IMG/VR virus record: IMGVR_UViG_3300029319_000185
Span: 1 to 35,834 of that record
Length of the DNA stretch: 35,834 nt
Strand: one strand, 5' to 3'
From: a virus
Made by a program: the position numbers and the translations under genes. Shown here in pieces: positions 1-9,429 of this stretch. Position 1 is the first letter of the stretch, and each line of letters begins with the position of its first letter. The notes under the pieces are model-generated. The model was not told the DNA's origin. It saw only the letters and a program-made list of their open reading frames with translations, and did no database searches.

Positions 1-640
1 GTAGAGCAAGCAGGCAATACAGACAATTTACTATTTACTTCAGTAAGAACCGCAGATGGTTCTGATTGGACAACTGCTGCTCACAGGATCCAAAGAAAAG
101 TTGATTCAACCAAAATGGGTTTTATTCAATTTGGGCATCATACCGCAACAAATGGCAACACTATAACTTTTGGAGAGGATGAAACTGAGCGTATGCGTAT
201 TGACGCAGAGGGTCATGTAGGTATTGGGACTACTACACCTAGTGAAGCATTAGAAGTAGCAGGAAAAATTATAGCTACCGATGGAACAGACTTTGTAGAG
301 TTAGTAAACACAGGTGCAATAGAACTAAGAGCTGCTGCAGGTCCATTTATTGATTTTAAAGATGGAGATGAAGACAGAGATTGCAGAATAGGTCAATCTT
401 CTAATGGTTTTATATTTCAAGTAGGAGGTTCAAGTGCTGTAGCTACTAAACTACAGCTTACTTCTGATGGATTAGTACAAATAAATGGAGCTAATTCTGA
501 TGGAGATAGTATATTAAGATTAGAAACAAGTGGAGATAGTGATACCTCTGCTCTTCAATTTGCAGACACCTCTAGTGATAATATAGGTCAGATTGGCTAT
601 GTTCATACTGATGACTCCATGAGGTTTACTGTAAATGCTT
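1..640 (+). repeat. End overlap, copy A (allelic with 35183-35834)
   Basis: Bases 1-640 align to the window end. The first ~250 bases differ at about 3 sites and the last ~170 at about 5 sites. Bases of about 255-470 are strongly diverged but still homologous in protein. Copy A is 12 bp shorter, in frame. Confidence 0.95.
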
Positions 641-1641
641 CTGAAAGATTAAGAATTGATTCATCAGGTGATGTAGGTATAGGAACAGTTAACCCTGAAA
701 CAGCAATACACATAGAAAATACATCTGAGAATCAGATAACTTTAACAAATAATTCTGGTGATTTTAGTAGAATTAGAAGTAAAAGAGGTTTAGTTCTAGC
801 TGCTGACTTTGATACTGATTCGGGCGCGCAACAAAGTTTTATGGCTTTTGAAACTGATAATGCCGAAAGAATAAGAATTATTGCAGGTGGTGATGTAGGT
901 ATTGGAACAACTAGCCCAGATACAAAATTACACGTAAAAGGAACTGATAATAGTAACCCTGTATCTGTTACAATAGAAAATGCTGGTACTAATCAAGCTG
1001 CTTTAAAATTAAAAAATTCTGAAAGAACATTTTCTTTGGAATCAGATGACGACCAATTTAGAATTTTTGATTCTGATGAAAGCGCAACAAGGTTCCAAAT
1101 ACATTCAGATGGTGCAATACGCATAGGTACAACAACAGAGACTGCTTATGGTGCAAAAACATTTATTCAAAACGATGTTAGCGATGCAAATGCTTGTTTA
1201 ACTCTTAGGCATGTGCAAACTGGTGACAGAACTATGATGGCATTTGTAGTTGGTTCAGACGTAGTAGGAAGAATCAATGAAGCAAGTGGTACAATATCTT
1301 TGGTTCAAGGATCTGATTATCGTCTTAAAGAAGACATAATTGATATGGATACTGCTGTTGATAAGGTAAAACTATTAAAGCCACGTAACTATGCTTTAAA
1401 GAAAAATGGAGTTCGTTTTGATGGATTTATTGCTCATGAATTAGCTGAGGTATGTCCTCAGGCTGTATTTGGTGAAAAAGATGCAATGAGAATGGAGCCG
1501 TATGAAGGAGGTACTCGAGAAGTAGAGGACCATCAAGGTATTGACCCAACAAAACTTGTACCACTTTTAACCAAAGCACTACAAGAAGCCCTTACTAAGA
1601 TTGAATCCCTAGAAGCTAGGGTAGCCGTCCTTGAATCCTAA
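1..1641 (+). CDS. Tail fibre / receptor-binding protein, C-terminal part with peptidase S74 chaperone (5' partial)
   Basis: The frame is open from base 1, so the 5' end lies outside the window start and the ATG at 115 is internal. The protein is a chain of beta modules marked by repeated GxVGIGTTxP-type motifs (near 211-237, 676-700 and 892-915), which is common in phage fibre shafts. The C-terminus is an intramolecular chaperone of the peptidase S74 type. The motif SDYRLKEDI places the catalytic Ser at codon 1312-1314 and the Lys at 1327-1329, followed by a FDGFIAHELAEV segment and a terminal coiled coil. In this family the chaperone trimerises the fibre and then cuts itself off at that Ser. 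The gene overlaps the next one by TAATG at 1639-1643. The matching 5' part is the gene at 34682-35834, which reads into this one in frame if the ends are joined (about 717 aa). Function is confident from the S74 motif; the receptor is unknown. Confidence 0.9.
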   Translation, partial: VEQAGNTDNLLFTSVRTADGSDWTTAAHRIQRKVDSTKMGFIQFGHHTATNGNTITFGEDETERMRIDAEGHVGIGTTTPSEALEVAGKIIATDGTDFVELVNTGAIELRAAAGPFIDFKDGDEDRDCRIGQSSNGFIFQVGGSSAVATKLQLTSDGLVQINGANSDGDSILRLETSGDSDTSALQFADTSSDNIGQIGYVHTDDSMRFTVNASERLRIDSSGDVGIGTVNPETAIHIENTSENQITLTNNSGDFSRIRSKRGLVLAADFDTDSGAQQSFMAFETDNAERIRIIAGGDVGIGTTSPDTKLHVKGTDNSNPVSVTIENAGTNQAALKLKNSERTFSLESDDDQFRIFDSDESATRFQIHSDGAIRIGTTTETAYGAKTFIQNDVSDANACLTLRHVQTGDRTMMAFVVGSDVVGRINEASGTISLVQGSDYRLKEDIIDMDTAVDKVKLLKPRNYALKKNGVRFDGFIAHELAEVCPQAVFGEKDAMRMEPYEGGTREVEDHQGIDPTKLVPLLTKALQEALTKIESLEARVAVLES

Positions 1642-2129
1642 TGCCTTATAACCGTTTACTTCAGTCCGTACAGGTAGCCCTTGAGAACAGAACTCAAAGG
1701 GATGCACTACTTGCTATGGATGAGGTCGTGGACTTCTGCATAGAACACGAAAATGGTAAGGTATTCGATGGTTGGGACAAAGAACTAATACGTCTTATGG
1801 TAGCCTATCACTGGGCTAAGAAAACTATCATTGTTCACTACAACGATGACGATGATATACAGGGTGTATTTATGTGGTATAATTGCAACGCAGACGATGG
1901 ATGGGATTTTATAAATAATTGGGAACCTGATAGAAAGGACGGAGATAGTATATTTTTAGCCTTTTTATTTGCTGAAAGTAAGGATGCTTTTAAACAGCTT
2001 ACAGAGGATTTTTTAGAGCGTTGCCCCGAAGCATTAGAAAAAAATAAAATTGGCATACGTCATAGAAGTGGTTTTCCAAAACGAGTAAATTACGACAATA
2101 GACTTTTTAAAAAAATATTAAATAATTAA
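1641..2129 (+). CDS. Hypothetical protein between fibre and internal virion genes (possibly GNAT-like)
   Basis: A 162-residue protein whose ATG overlaps the fibre stop codon (TAATG), so it is probably translated by coupling. It contains an acidic stretch HYNDDDDIQGVFMWYNC in the middle and a basic C-terminus (KRVNYDNRLFKKIL). The alternation of strands and helices and its place just before large internal virion genes recall the small acyltransferase-like proteins at the equivalent site of T7-like phages (gp13 type). That is a weak resemblance judged by eye, not a clear motif match. There is no signal peptide and no membrane segment. The gene itself is convincing from coupling, length and codon use; the function is open. 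Confidence 0.75.
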   Translation: MPYNRLLQSVQVALENRTQRDALLAMDEVVDFCIEHENGKVFDGWDKELIRLMVAYHWAKKTIIVHYNDDDDIQGVFMWYNCNADDGWDFINNWEPDRKDGDSIFLAFLFAESKDAFKQLTEDFLERCPEALEKNKIGIRHRSGFPKRVNYDNRLFKKILNN

Positions 2130-2134
2130 ATATT

Positions 2135-5100
2135 ATGGGTAAGGGAAGAACAACAATACAAGCACCAGATCCTATAAATCCAGGTCAGGCTCAAGGAGAA
2201 TATCTTTTTGGACAAAACTTTACAGATTTTCAAGGTGTTACTGATCCTAGATTACAAAATCGCTTAATAGCATCAGAACGAGCTTTTCGTCCTCAATATA
2301 CTGCTCTGGAGTTAGCTGATATTCAGACACTGGCTCAAGGTACACAAGCAGGTCAAGCGAATCCTGAGTACCAAAGATTACAACAAGAACTTGCTGGATT
2401 AAGGGCAGGCGATCAAACTGCAGTAGCAGGAGCAAATGCAGAATTACAAAGACAATATGAAATTGAAGCAAATGCTATTTATCCAGAGCCAGATAGACCT
2501 GAAAATAAAGATAAAAAACAAGAACGTCTAGATAAGATTCAAAAATACATTGATGATAAACTAGCAAGTCCTGTAGAAAGAAATGCAGCAAGGGCTGAAA
2601 GAATAGCTACACTTGAAGCACAACTTGCTAGTACTCCACAGACCCTTGAGGCAACACCTGGATTATTTGGTTTATTAGGAGATGCTTCAAGAGATGCTGC
2701 TCAGTTGCAAAGAGAACAACTTGGATTACAGCGAGAAGCTGATGTTGCGGCATTAAGAGAGTTCTCACCACAAGTTGTAGACGCTTATCGTCGTGCTGAT
2801 CCATCAAGTGCTAATTTAGCTCAATTATCTGCTGAAAGAGCTGGAGATTTTAGTATTCGTGAACAAGAACTAAAAAATAGTGTTGATGCTTTTAATTCTG
2901 TGCAAAGAAAGTTACTTGAAGCTGGTGGCGATCCTAGAGGAAAAGATTTTAGAAACGCTTATAAAAGCCAAAAATTTAGAGATAGTTTAACAGATGGAGA
3001 AGCGTATTACTTGTATCAAGCAGGTTTCATAAATGCTGATAAATCACCTAAAAAAAGATTTGATGTTGTGGACTTCCAAAAGGAAGCTCGCAATGCTGAA
3101 GCAGATATAAAATCAATACAAGATGGTACGTTTCAACCTGACCCTTCTGACAAAATAGGAGCAGTAGGTGAGACATTGCTTGGTAGGGGAGTACAAGATG
3201 CTAGTTTATCAGAACAAGAGTTAGAAAGAAGAGGACTAGCTGATACCTTTTTTACAGGACAAACTCCTACTAAAGACGAAATAAATTTACGTACTAGAGG
3301 CACAGCCGATGTTTCTTCAGAATTAAGAGATGCTGGTGATACAGAGCAAACAGTGCAAGCGCGAGGCCTAGCTGATGCTTTTGCAGCTCGTGAAGCAGCT
3401 ACAGATGCAGAAGAATCTATACGTACCAGAGGCACAGAAGATATATTTGCAGATAGAGAAGCTGCAACAACAGGCGAACAACGATTACGAGAAAGGGCTA
3501 GGCTAGATACGTTTGCACAGCGTGAGGCTCCTGGCATGAATGAAAAGCGTTTAGCAGAGAGAGCAAGACGAGATATTTTTGCGCAGCGTGAAGGTGCAGG
3601 AATAGGTGAGCAGCGTTTACAAGAAAGAGCAAGACGAGATATTTTTGCACAACGTGAGGGTGCTACTGCAGGAGAAAGGGCTTTACAGGCACGAGGGCTA
3701 GCTAATCTTGGATCCGGACTAGGGGCAGCAAGTATAGCTGAAAGGGCTATACAAGCAAGGTCATTAGGTGATTTAAATGCGCGGTTGCAAGCTGCTTCTG
3801 GAGCTGAACAGGCTTTAGCAGGACGTGGACTTGCAGATGCATTTGCAGGTCTTCGAGCTGCTTCAGGAGCCGAAAGAGCTTTAGCAGGACGTGGACTTGC
3901 AGACATAAATGCACGTCGTGAAGCAGCAAGTTCTGCGGAACGACAGTTGCAGCGAATGGGTATGACTCTTGGTGACCTGTCTCCTACCGAACAAGAGGCA
4001 TTAATTTCTGGCAGAGGTTCTGAATTTATTCAATCCACTGGCGAGCTTACACCTTTAGAATTAAGACGCGCACAACAAGCAGCTAGACAAGCATCGGTTG
4101 CTCGTGGAAGAGGACTAGGACAAGGAGCTTTAGCTGACGAGATAGCAAATCGTTTTGCTCAAGAAACAAATAAAAGAGAACGTGAAATAGCATTAGGAGC
4201 GCAGTTACTAGGTCAAGAAGCAAGTATGCGTGGAACAAGGCTTGGTCAAGGAGCAGGTTTACTACAAGACTCCGAAGCATTAGCAGCACAGCGCAGATTA
4301 GAACAATTACAACGTCAACAATTAGGAACGCAGACTTTAGATCAAGCTGAGGGATTAGCTGCACAGCGTCGTGCTGAACAACTACAGCGTCAGATGTTTG
4401 GATCACAAAATCTTGCTCAGGCGGAGGGTCTAGCAGCACAACGAAGGGCTGAACAATTCCAACGTCAACAGGCTGGACTACAGGGACTTGGTTTAACAGA
4501 TGATCAAATTGCTCGTCGTATGCAACAACAGTTACAACGTCAAATGTTTGGAGCGCAAAATATAGAGCAAGCTGCAGGATTAGCGGAACAACGTAGAGCC
4601 GAACAATTACAACGTCAACAAACCGGCGTTCAGACAACGGCACAGGCTGAAGCATTAGCTGCACAAAGAAGAGCTGAACAGTTACAACGTCAACAAACTG
4701 GTATAGCTACAACTGGACAAGCTGCAGAATTAGCTGCACAAAGAAGAGCCGAACAATTCCAAAGACAGCAAGCTGGTGTAGATACCACTGCACAATCGGA
4801 AGCATTAGCTGCACAAAGAAGGGCTGAGGAGCTTCAGCGTCGTCAAACTGGTATACAAACGCTTGGGCTAGCCGATGATATGGAAGCACGTCGTAGGGCA
4901 GAGGAGCTTCAGCGTCAACAGGCAGGAATACAAACACTTGGACTTGCTGGCGACTTAGAGGCTGCTCGAAGACAAGACCTTTTAAATAGGCAGCGATTTG
5001 GGGTATCTACACTTGGATTAACGGATGACCAAGCTGCTCGTCGTAGAGCCGAACAATTACAAAGACAACAATTTGGAACAAGTGTTCTTGGTCTTACAGA

Positions 5101-5494
5101 AAACCTAGCAGCTCGTCGTAGAGGAGAGGAGCTACAGGGTATACAGTTAGGCTCAGGGTTGATTGGACAACAACAAGGACAGCAATCCAATCGTTTAGGT
5201 CAAGCGTTCGACATGAGCAGAAACTTGTCCGGTGATTTAGGTAACATTATCTTAGGTCGTCCTTCATCAGCTATTCAACTAGGACAACAGACACTAGGAC
5301 AAGCTCAAGCAGGTGCTGCAGGTCCTATGGGTCCTCAGTTGTTTGATCCTAACGTAGGTATAAATATGGCATTACAAAACCAAGCTAACCAGTTCGGCTT
5401 ACTTGGCGCGCAGGCGCAGGCTGATGCAACACGTAGTGCAGGTGGACTTGGATTTGCTGGTGGTATACTAGGTGGAATTTTATCAAGACCGTAA
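2135..5494 (+). CDS. Large repeat-rich putative internal virion (ejection) protein
   Basis: An 1119-residue protein very rich in Gln, Arg, Ala and Glu and predicted to be almost entirely helical. The N-terminal 350 residues are mixed and charged. Residues 362-603 are 11 tandem copies of a 22-residue unit (consensus like ALxxRGLADxFAxREAASxAE). Residues 714-1013 are 12 copies of a 25-residue unit centred on LAAQRRAEQLQRQ. The C-terminus is Gly/Ala/Gln-rich and ends with a short hydrophobic GGLGFAGGILGGIL segment. It is followed by two more large proteins, matching the three internal core or ejection proteins of short-tailed phages. A tape-measure-like role would be another reading, but the short-tail gene set argues against it. 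The start ATG at 2135 lies 5 nt after the previous stop and has no clear Shine-Dalgarno site. Confidence 0.8.
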   Translation: MGKGRTTIQAPDPINPGQAQGEYLFGQNFTDFQGVTDPRLQNRLIASERAFRPQYTALELADIQTLAQGTQAGQANPEYQRLQQELAGLRAGDQTAVAGANAELQRQYEIEANAIYPEPDRPENKDKKQERLDKIQKYIDDKLASPVERNAARAERIATLEAQLASTPQTLEATPGLFGLLGDASRDAAQLQREQLGLQREADVAALREFSPQVVDAYRRADPSSANLAQLSAERAGDFSIREQELKNSVDAFNSVQRKLLEAGGDPRGKDFRNAYKSQKFRDSLTDGEAYYLYQAGFINADKSPKKRFDVVDFQKEARNAEADIKSIQDGTFQPDPSDKIGAVGETLLGRGVQDASLSEQELERRGLADTFFTGQTPTKDEINLRTRGTADVSSELRDAGDTEQTVQARGLADAFAAREAATDAEESIRTRGTEDIFADREAATTGEQRLRERARLDTFAQREAPGMNEKRLAERARRDIFAQREGAGIGEQRLQERARRDIFAQREGATAGERALQARGLANLGSGLGAASIAERAIQARSLGDLNARLQAASGAEQALAGRGLADAFAGLRAASGAERALAGRGLADINARREAASSAERQLQRMGMTLGDLSPTEQEALISGRGSEFIQSTGELTPLELRRAQQAARQASVARGRGLGQGALADEIANRFAQETNKREREIALGAQLLGQEASMRGTRLGQGAGLLQDSEALAAQRRLEQLQRQQLGTQTLDQAEGLAAQRRAEQLQRQMFGSQNLAQAEGLAAQRRAEQFQRQQAGLQGLGLTDDQIARRMQQQLQRQMFGAQNIEQAAGLAEQRRAEQLQRQQTGVQTTAQAEALAAQRRAEQLQRQQTGIATTGQAAELAAQRRAEQFQRQQAGVDTTAQSEALAAQRRAEELQRRQTGIQTLGLADDMEARRRAEELQRQQAGIQTLGLAGDLEAARRQDLLNRQRFGVSTLGLTDDQAARRRAEQLQRQQFGTSVLGLTENLAARRRGEELQGIQLGSGLIGQQQGQQSNRLGQAFDMSRNLSGDLGNIILGRPSSAIQLGQQTLGQAQAGAAGPMGPQLFDPNVGINMALQNQANQFGLLGAQAQADATRSAGGLGFAGGILGGILSRP
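3218..3943 (+). repeat. 11 tandem copies of a 66-bp (22-aa) coding repeat
   Basis: Units begin at ELERRGLAD and continue through ALAGRGLADINARREAA. All 11 have exactly 22 residues with no indels. The conserved core is R-G/A-x-x-D-x-F-A-x-R-E-A-A. A period of 22 equals two 11-residue hendecads, which fits a long, slightly right-handed helical coiled coil. Adjacent copies are more alike in protein than in DNA, which suggests an old array kept by selection. Confidence 0.9.
4274..5173 (+). repeat. 12 tandem copies of a 75-bp (25-aa) coding repeat
   Basis: Each unit carries a variant of LAAQRRAEQLQRQ followed by a 12-residue linker such as QTGIQTLGLA. Copies 1-12 stay in register at 25 residues with no indels. 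The Arg/Gln-rich helix differs from the array at 3218-3943 in both length and sequence, so one gene carries two separate repeat families. Confidence 0.9.
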
Positions 5495-5520
5495 GTAAAT
5501 TTTAGGAGGATTATAATAAG

Positions 5521-6600
5521 ATGGCATTTCAAACAGGAACACAAGTTAACCCTAGCTTAGGGGCATTGGACTTCAGCGGATTTACTAACGCAGCTAATAT
5601 ACAGGCTGCTAGTCTTGCTAGTCTTGGTGATGCTATAGGTGGAGCCATAGAAAAATACAATAAGAAAAAAGAAGACGAGGTAAATATAGAAACATTACAA
5701 GGTTTATTGAACGTTGATCAAGAGCAAGCTAGATCTATATACAAAGATCCTACTGTTAGAAGCGCATACGAATTTACTAAAAAGCAAGAACAAGCCAGAG
5801 AGTTAGCTAATATAAAAGCGCAAAATGATTTAAGTGCTAGAGAAGAAAAAATTAATCTTGTAATGAGAGCAAACCCTGGTTTATCATACAAAGATGCTGC
5901 TAACGTAGCATTAGGGATTGTAGAGGTCGTACAAAACCCAGCAACCAATCAAGTATCTTTAGTAAATATATTAGATGCAACAATGACTCCTGTTTCTGAA
6001 ACTACAATAGAAACACCAGATGATGGCGGTGTTATTGATACATCAAATATGGGCGTTACAGGAACTGGTACTCCTCAAGAAACATTATTTGAGCTTGTAG
6101 ATCTAAATATAACAGGTGCTGCTCCTACAATTCTAACAAAACTTCAAGGAATTTTAGGTGGACTTACTGGTGCTGATCTTAATATTCAAAGTCCTGAAGT
6201 TATAGAGGCTCAACAAACCTTTAAGACTGAGCAAGAATACATAGTTAAGGCACTAAGAGCAAGTCCAAAAGTGTTAGCTACTGAGATGAGCAATTTAGCT
6301 GAGGCCTTAGACATATCTCCTGGTGTCTTTACGGACGCAAAAACTTTAAGATCTAAAATGCGTAGTATTGATAAGACAATAACCAATAGAATTAATGACA
6401 TAAACAAAACTTTAGAAGACCCTGAATATCCGATGCGTGAAAAAGGAGAGCTACGTAGACTTCGTACTGATTTAAGCAACTTTCAAAAAAAGTTAGGGGT
6501 TCCGAAGGTAATGCCAGGTGAAACTCAATCTGTAAACTTATCTACTCTTGATCTTGCTGAACTAGCTAGACAAGAAAAAGCAAGAAGAGGATTAAAATAA
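5521..6600 (+). CDS. Putative internal virion protein, 359 aa
   Basis: No known domain is recognised. The N-terminus is compact and Ala/Gly-rich (LGALDFSGFTNAANIQAA), followed by a charged helical region. The middle is a TxTPxSETTIETPDDGG-type linker, and the C-terminus is a long charged helix ending RQEKARRGLK. The ATG at 5521 is preceded by a strong AGGAGG about 11 nt upstream, one of the few clear Shine-Dalgarno sites in the late genes. The gene is set between the repeat-rich 1119-aa protein and the 923-aa protein, so it is probably the middle member of the ejection protein trio. This rests on position and composition only. Confidence 0.75.
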   Translation: MAFQTGTQVNPSLGALDFSGFTNAANIQAASLASLGDAIGGAIEKYNKKKEDEVNIETLQGLLNVDQEQARSIYKDPTVRSAYEFTKKQEQARELANIKAQNDLSAREEKINLVMRANPGLSYKDAANVALGIVEVVQNPATNQVSLVNILDATMTPVSETTIETPDDGGVIDTSNMGVTGTGTPQETLFELVDLNITGAAPTILTKLQGILGGLTGADLNIQSPEVIEAQQTFKTEQEYIVKALRASPKVLATEMSNLAEALDISPGVFTDAKTLRSKMRSIDKTITNRINDINKTLEDPEYPMREKGELRRLRTDLSNFQKKLGVPKVMPGETQSVNLSTLDLAELARQEKARRGLK

Positions 6601-6604
6601 AATA

Positions 6605-9376
6605 ATGGCAATAGATCTTTCAAGATTAAGTGATTCAGATTTAGATGCTCTTGAACAAAATGATTTTTCAAAAATATCTAATGAAGGTTTAGATATTTTA
6701 GAGAATGCTACATTCGTCGAGAGTGTTCCTGTTGAAGAGCCTATAACAAATAAGCGCACTAAACAAAGCCGTGCATTTATGCAAAACAGAGCATCTGTTG
6801 ATCCTACTAAAAGAGGCTCTCAAAGAGAAGATTCCGATGATCTTGGGTTCATGCCGTTTCTTAACAGAAGCCTAGCCCAAATAGCAGGTAGTCCTGTTGA
6901 TGTAACTAACGCATTATTACAAAGCATAGGTTTAGGTTCAGAGCAACCATTTGGTGGTAGCCAAAGCATTCGCGCAGGTATGGAAGCGATTGGCGCACCA
7001 ACACCCGATAGAGATCCAGAAACATTTGCTGAAACTGCTGGTACAGTAGCAGGTGAAATAGCTGCATTTAGCGCACCGGTAAGTGCTACCGCTTTAGCCT
7101 TGTCAAAAGGCTCAGGTACAGTAGCGAATATATCAAAAACACTTATTAATGACTTAATAAATAGACCTGTCAGAACAGCAGCTACTGAAGCCGCGCTTGT
7201 TTCTCCTATAGCGTTAGCTCGTCAAGCAGGAGAGTCTGGAGACTTGGGTCCAACACAACAGATTCTTGCTGAAACTGCTGCTGGGGTTCTGCCGGCTACC
7301 GCAGTACAAACTGCTTCTAAATTTACACTGGGTAATCTTGGTCTAAAAGCCATAGCACCATTTACCCAAGCTGGTGCAAAAGCAAGAGCCGCTAGACGTG
7401 TTCAAACATTAGCAGAAGATCCACTAGACGCTGCAAGAAGAATAGAAGATCTAAGAGGCACAGACCTATTGCCTGCTGCTCGATCAGAAGATCCAGGTCT
7501 AATGGCCTTAGAAGAAACTGTTATTAGAGAAACGCCACAACAAAGTTCTCAGATGTCTACTAAGCGTTCTGACATAATGAACGATTTATCAAATACAATT
7601 ATTAAAAGCGGTAATGCAGCCAGTACACAAGACTTCTTCAAACTAAGAGCAGAAAGACTAAATCTAGCTATGCAAGCAAGGATTGAAAAAGCTACAGAAG
7701 AAGCTGCTGATGCTTTACGCATACTTGGTGATGAAAACCTAAGCCCAACAGAAGTGCGTCAATCATCCAATCAAATAGTAAGAGATGCACTTGAAAGAGC
7801 TTTAGATGACGCTAAAAAACAACAAGACGAGTTATGGAAAGCTATACCACAGAGTGCCAGAGGACCTGTTAAAAACACTATACAAACTTACAAAGATATA
7901 GTATCAAGAACTGCGAGCGCACAGATAGGTGATATTCCGGATTCAGCTAAACGAATTATAGGACCTAGCGCAAGAAGAAAGGGAAGGGGTCGAGTAACAC
8001 GTACAACAGTAAGAGAGCTTGATGGTTTATATAAGAAATTAGGAGAAGAGGCTAGAGATGCTAGAGCATCAGGATTCTTTAACGAAGCTAGAATCGCGGA
8101 AGACCTTAGAGAGGCTATTTTAAACGATTTAGGTAGCTTTACGTCAGATGAAGTATTTGTATCAGAGGCTATTGATGCCGCACGAACTTTTAGCCGTCAA
8201 ATGAATGAAAAATTTAACCGAGGCCCAGTTGGTAAAATACTTGCTTTTTCAAGAGAGGGCGGTGAAAAGATTGCTACTGAATTAACTATTTCTACTATAT
8301 TGCAACCAGGAGTAAAAGCAACGATTGGCTTTGAGGCTTTAAAAAAAGCAACAGATGATCCACTAGCCTTTGAAGCTATTTCTAACTTTCTAAAATCTAA
8401 GTTTTTCAGCCAAGTAGTTGATCCAACAACTGGTAGAATACGTAATCAATCTTCTGTGGATACTTTTTTAAGACAAAATGAAGATATACTTGATTTAGTT
8501 CCAACTGTAAAGGCTCAGTTAACCACAGCTAGAGATGCAGATGATGCTTTAAGATTAATTACAAACAGATCAGATGCTTTGAGAAAGAGTCTAGATAATC
8601 CTAAAATATCAAGTTTTGCATCAATAATTAATCAACCTGCGGACGTAGCAATTAATCAAGTATTTAATAATGTTGATCCACAATCAGCAATGCAACGATT
8701 AATCAATGCCGCAAGAAAGGATAAATTAGGTCAAGCGTCTGATGGATTAAAATCATCAGTTTCAGAGTACTTAATAAACAGAATTACTACTGGTAGATTA
8801 GATAGTCAAGGAAGGCCAGTATTAAATGGATTAGAATTACAACGGTTACTAAAAGATACAAAAGTATCTAAAACTCTAAGTTTAATATTTAATCCACAAG
8901 AACTTTCGGAGTTAAGTAATGTTGCTAAACAGATGTCATCTTTGCAACTACAATCACAAATAAATCCATTAACAAGAATATCAGATGACCGTGCTGGATT
9001 TATTGTAGAAAAAATTGCTCAAATTATTGGTGCTAAAATTGGGGCTAAATTATCTAGCACTTCTGGTGGGTCAATACAATCAGCATCCATTGGCTCTACT
9101 GTTGCTAGAAAGTGGTTGAACAATTTAACTTCTAGAACAGCAAAACAATTATTAATTGATGCAGTCCGTGATCCAGAGCTAATGGTGACTCTGTTGCAAC
9201 ATAGAACTGCTAACAAAGCCAATGAGAGAGTAATACGAAACTATATGATCTCTCCATTAGGATCCAGGCTAGTTGACCCAGAACTATTAGAGGAAGCCAA
9301 AGAAGAGGCTAAGGCTTTTGCAGGTTCTCCTAAATCTAAAAAAATTGGTCAGCAACGAGGCCGTGGGACACGTTAA
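6605..9376 (+). CDS. Large putative internal virion / DNA-ejection protein, 923 aa
   Basis: It starts at an ATG 5 nt after the previous stop. Residues 1-70 are acidic and low in structure (LSRLSDSDLDALEQNDFSKI). Residues of about 140-250 are Ala/Gly-rich and mildly hydrophobic (AETAGTVAGEIAAFSAPVSA), as in ejected proteins that enter or cross membranes. The rest is charged and helical. I see no lytic transglycosylase or other catalytic motif. As the largest and last protein of the late transcript, just before the convergent junction, it fits the role of T7 gp16-like ejection proteins by position and size; sequence homology is not evident. Confidence 0.75.
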   Translation: MAIDLSRLSDSDLDALEQNDFSKISNEGLDILENATFVESVPVEEPITNKRTKQSRAFMQNRASVDPTKRGSQREDSDDLGFMPFLNRSLAQIAGSPVDVTNALLQSIGLGSEQPFGGSQSIRAGMEAIGAPTPDRDPETFAETAGTVAGEIAAFSAPVSATALALSKGSGTVANISKTLINDLINRPVRTAATEAALVSPIALARQAGESGDLGPTQQILAETAAGVLPATAVQTASKFTLGNLGLKAIAPFTQAGAKARAARRVQTLAEDPLDAARRIEDLRGTDLLPAARSEDPGLMALEETVIRETPQQSSQMSTKRSDIMNDLSNTIIKSGNAASTQDFFKLRAERLNLAMQARIEKATEEAADALRILGDENLSPTEVRQSSNQIVRDALERALDDAKKQQDELWKAIPQSARGPVKNTIQTYKDIVSRTASAQIGDIPDSAKRIIGPSARRKGRGRVTRTTVRELDGLYKKLGEEARDARASGFFNEARIAEDLREAILNDLGSFTSDEVFVSEAIDAARTFSRQMNEKFNRGPVGKILAFSREGGEKIATELTISTILQPGVKATIGFEALKKATDDPLAFEAISNFLKSKFFSQVVDPTTGRIRNQSSVDTFLRQNEDILDLVPTVKAQLTTARDADDALRLITNRSDALRKSLDNPKISSFASIINQPADVAINQVFNNVDPQSAMQRLINAARKDKLGQASDGLKSSVSEYLINRITTGRLDSQGRPVLNGLELQRLLKDTKVSKTLSLIFNPQELSELSNVAKQMSSLQLQSQINPLTRISDDRAGFIVEKIAQIIGAKIGAKLSSTSGGSIQSASIGSTVARKWLNNLTSRTAKQLLIDAVRDPELMVTLLQHRTANKANERVIRNYMISPLGSRLVDPELLEEAKEEAKAFAGSPKSKKIGQQRGRGTR

Positions 9377-9429
9377 AAAAAACAAATAAAAAAGGGCTGC
9401 TCCGCGAAATTGATAAAACGGAACAGCCC
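9374..9429 (-). terminator. Intrinsic terminator of the leftward (early) transcript
   Basis: Arms 9394-9404 (GGGCTGCTCCG) and 9419-9429 (CGGAACAGCCC) pair over 11 bp with one C-A mismatch around a 14-nt loop. Read on the minus strand, the hairpin is followed by TTTTTTATTTG and then eight more Ts. The plus strand has no T tract after it, so it acts on minus-strand RNA. It lies in the convergent junction between the late genes (end 9376) and the early genes (end 9579). Confidence 0.85.

Noticed and set aside
115-1641. Tail fibre starting at ATG 115
   Set aside because: The frame stays open to base 1 and continues the homologous sequence of the window end, so the ATG is internal.
3133-3906. 257-aa minus-strand frame opposite the first repeat array
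   Set aside because: A shadow of the 66-bp repeats (Ala/Ser/Pro-rich), with no start signal and against the direction of the operon.
4083-4664. 193-aa minus-strand frame opposite the repeat-rich virion gene
   Set aside because: It arises from the Gln/Arg repeat codons on the other strand; composition is Val/Leu-rich nonsense and repeats with the same 75-bp period.
2247-5544. CRISPR-like array from regular repeats
   Set aside because: The periodicity is in a coding gene with 66- and 75-bp units, no constant repeat with unique spacers and no cas genes.
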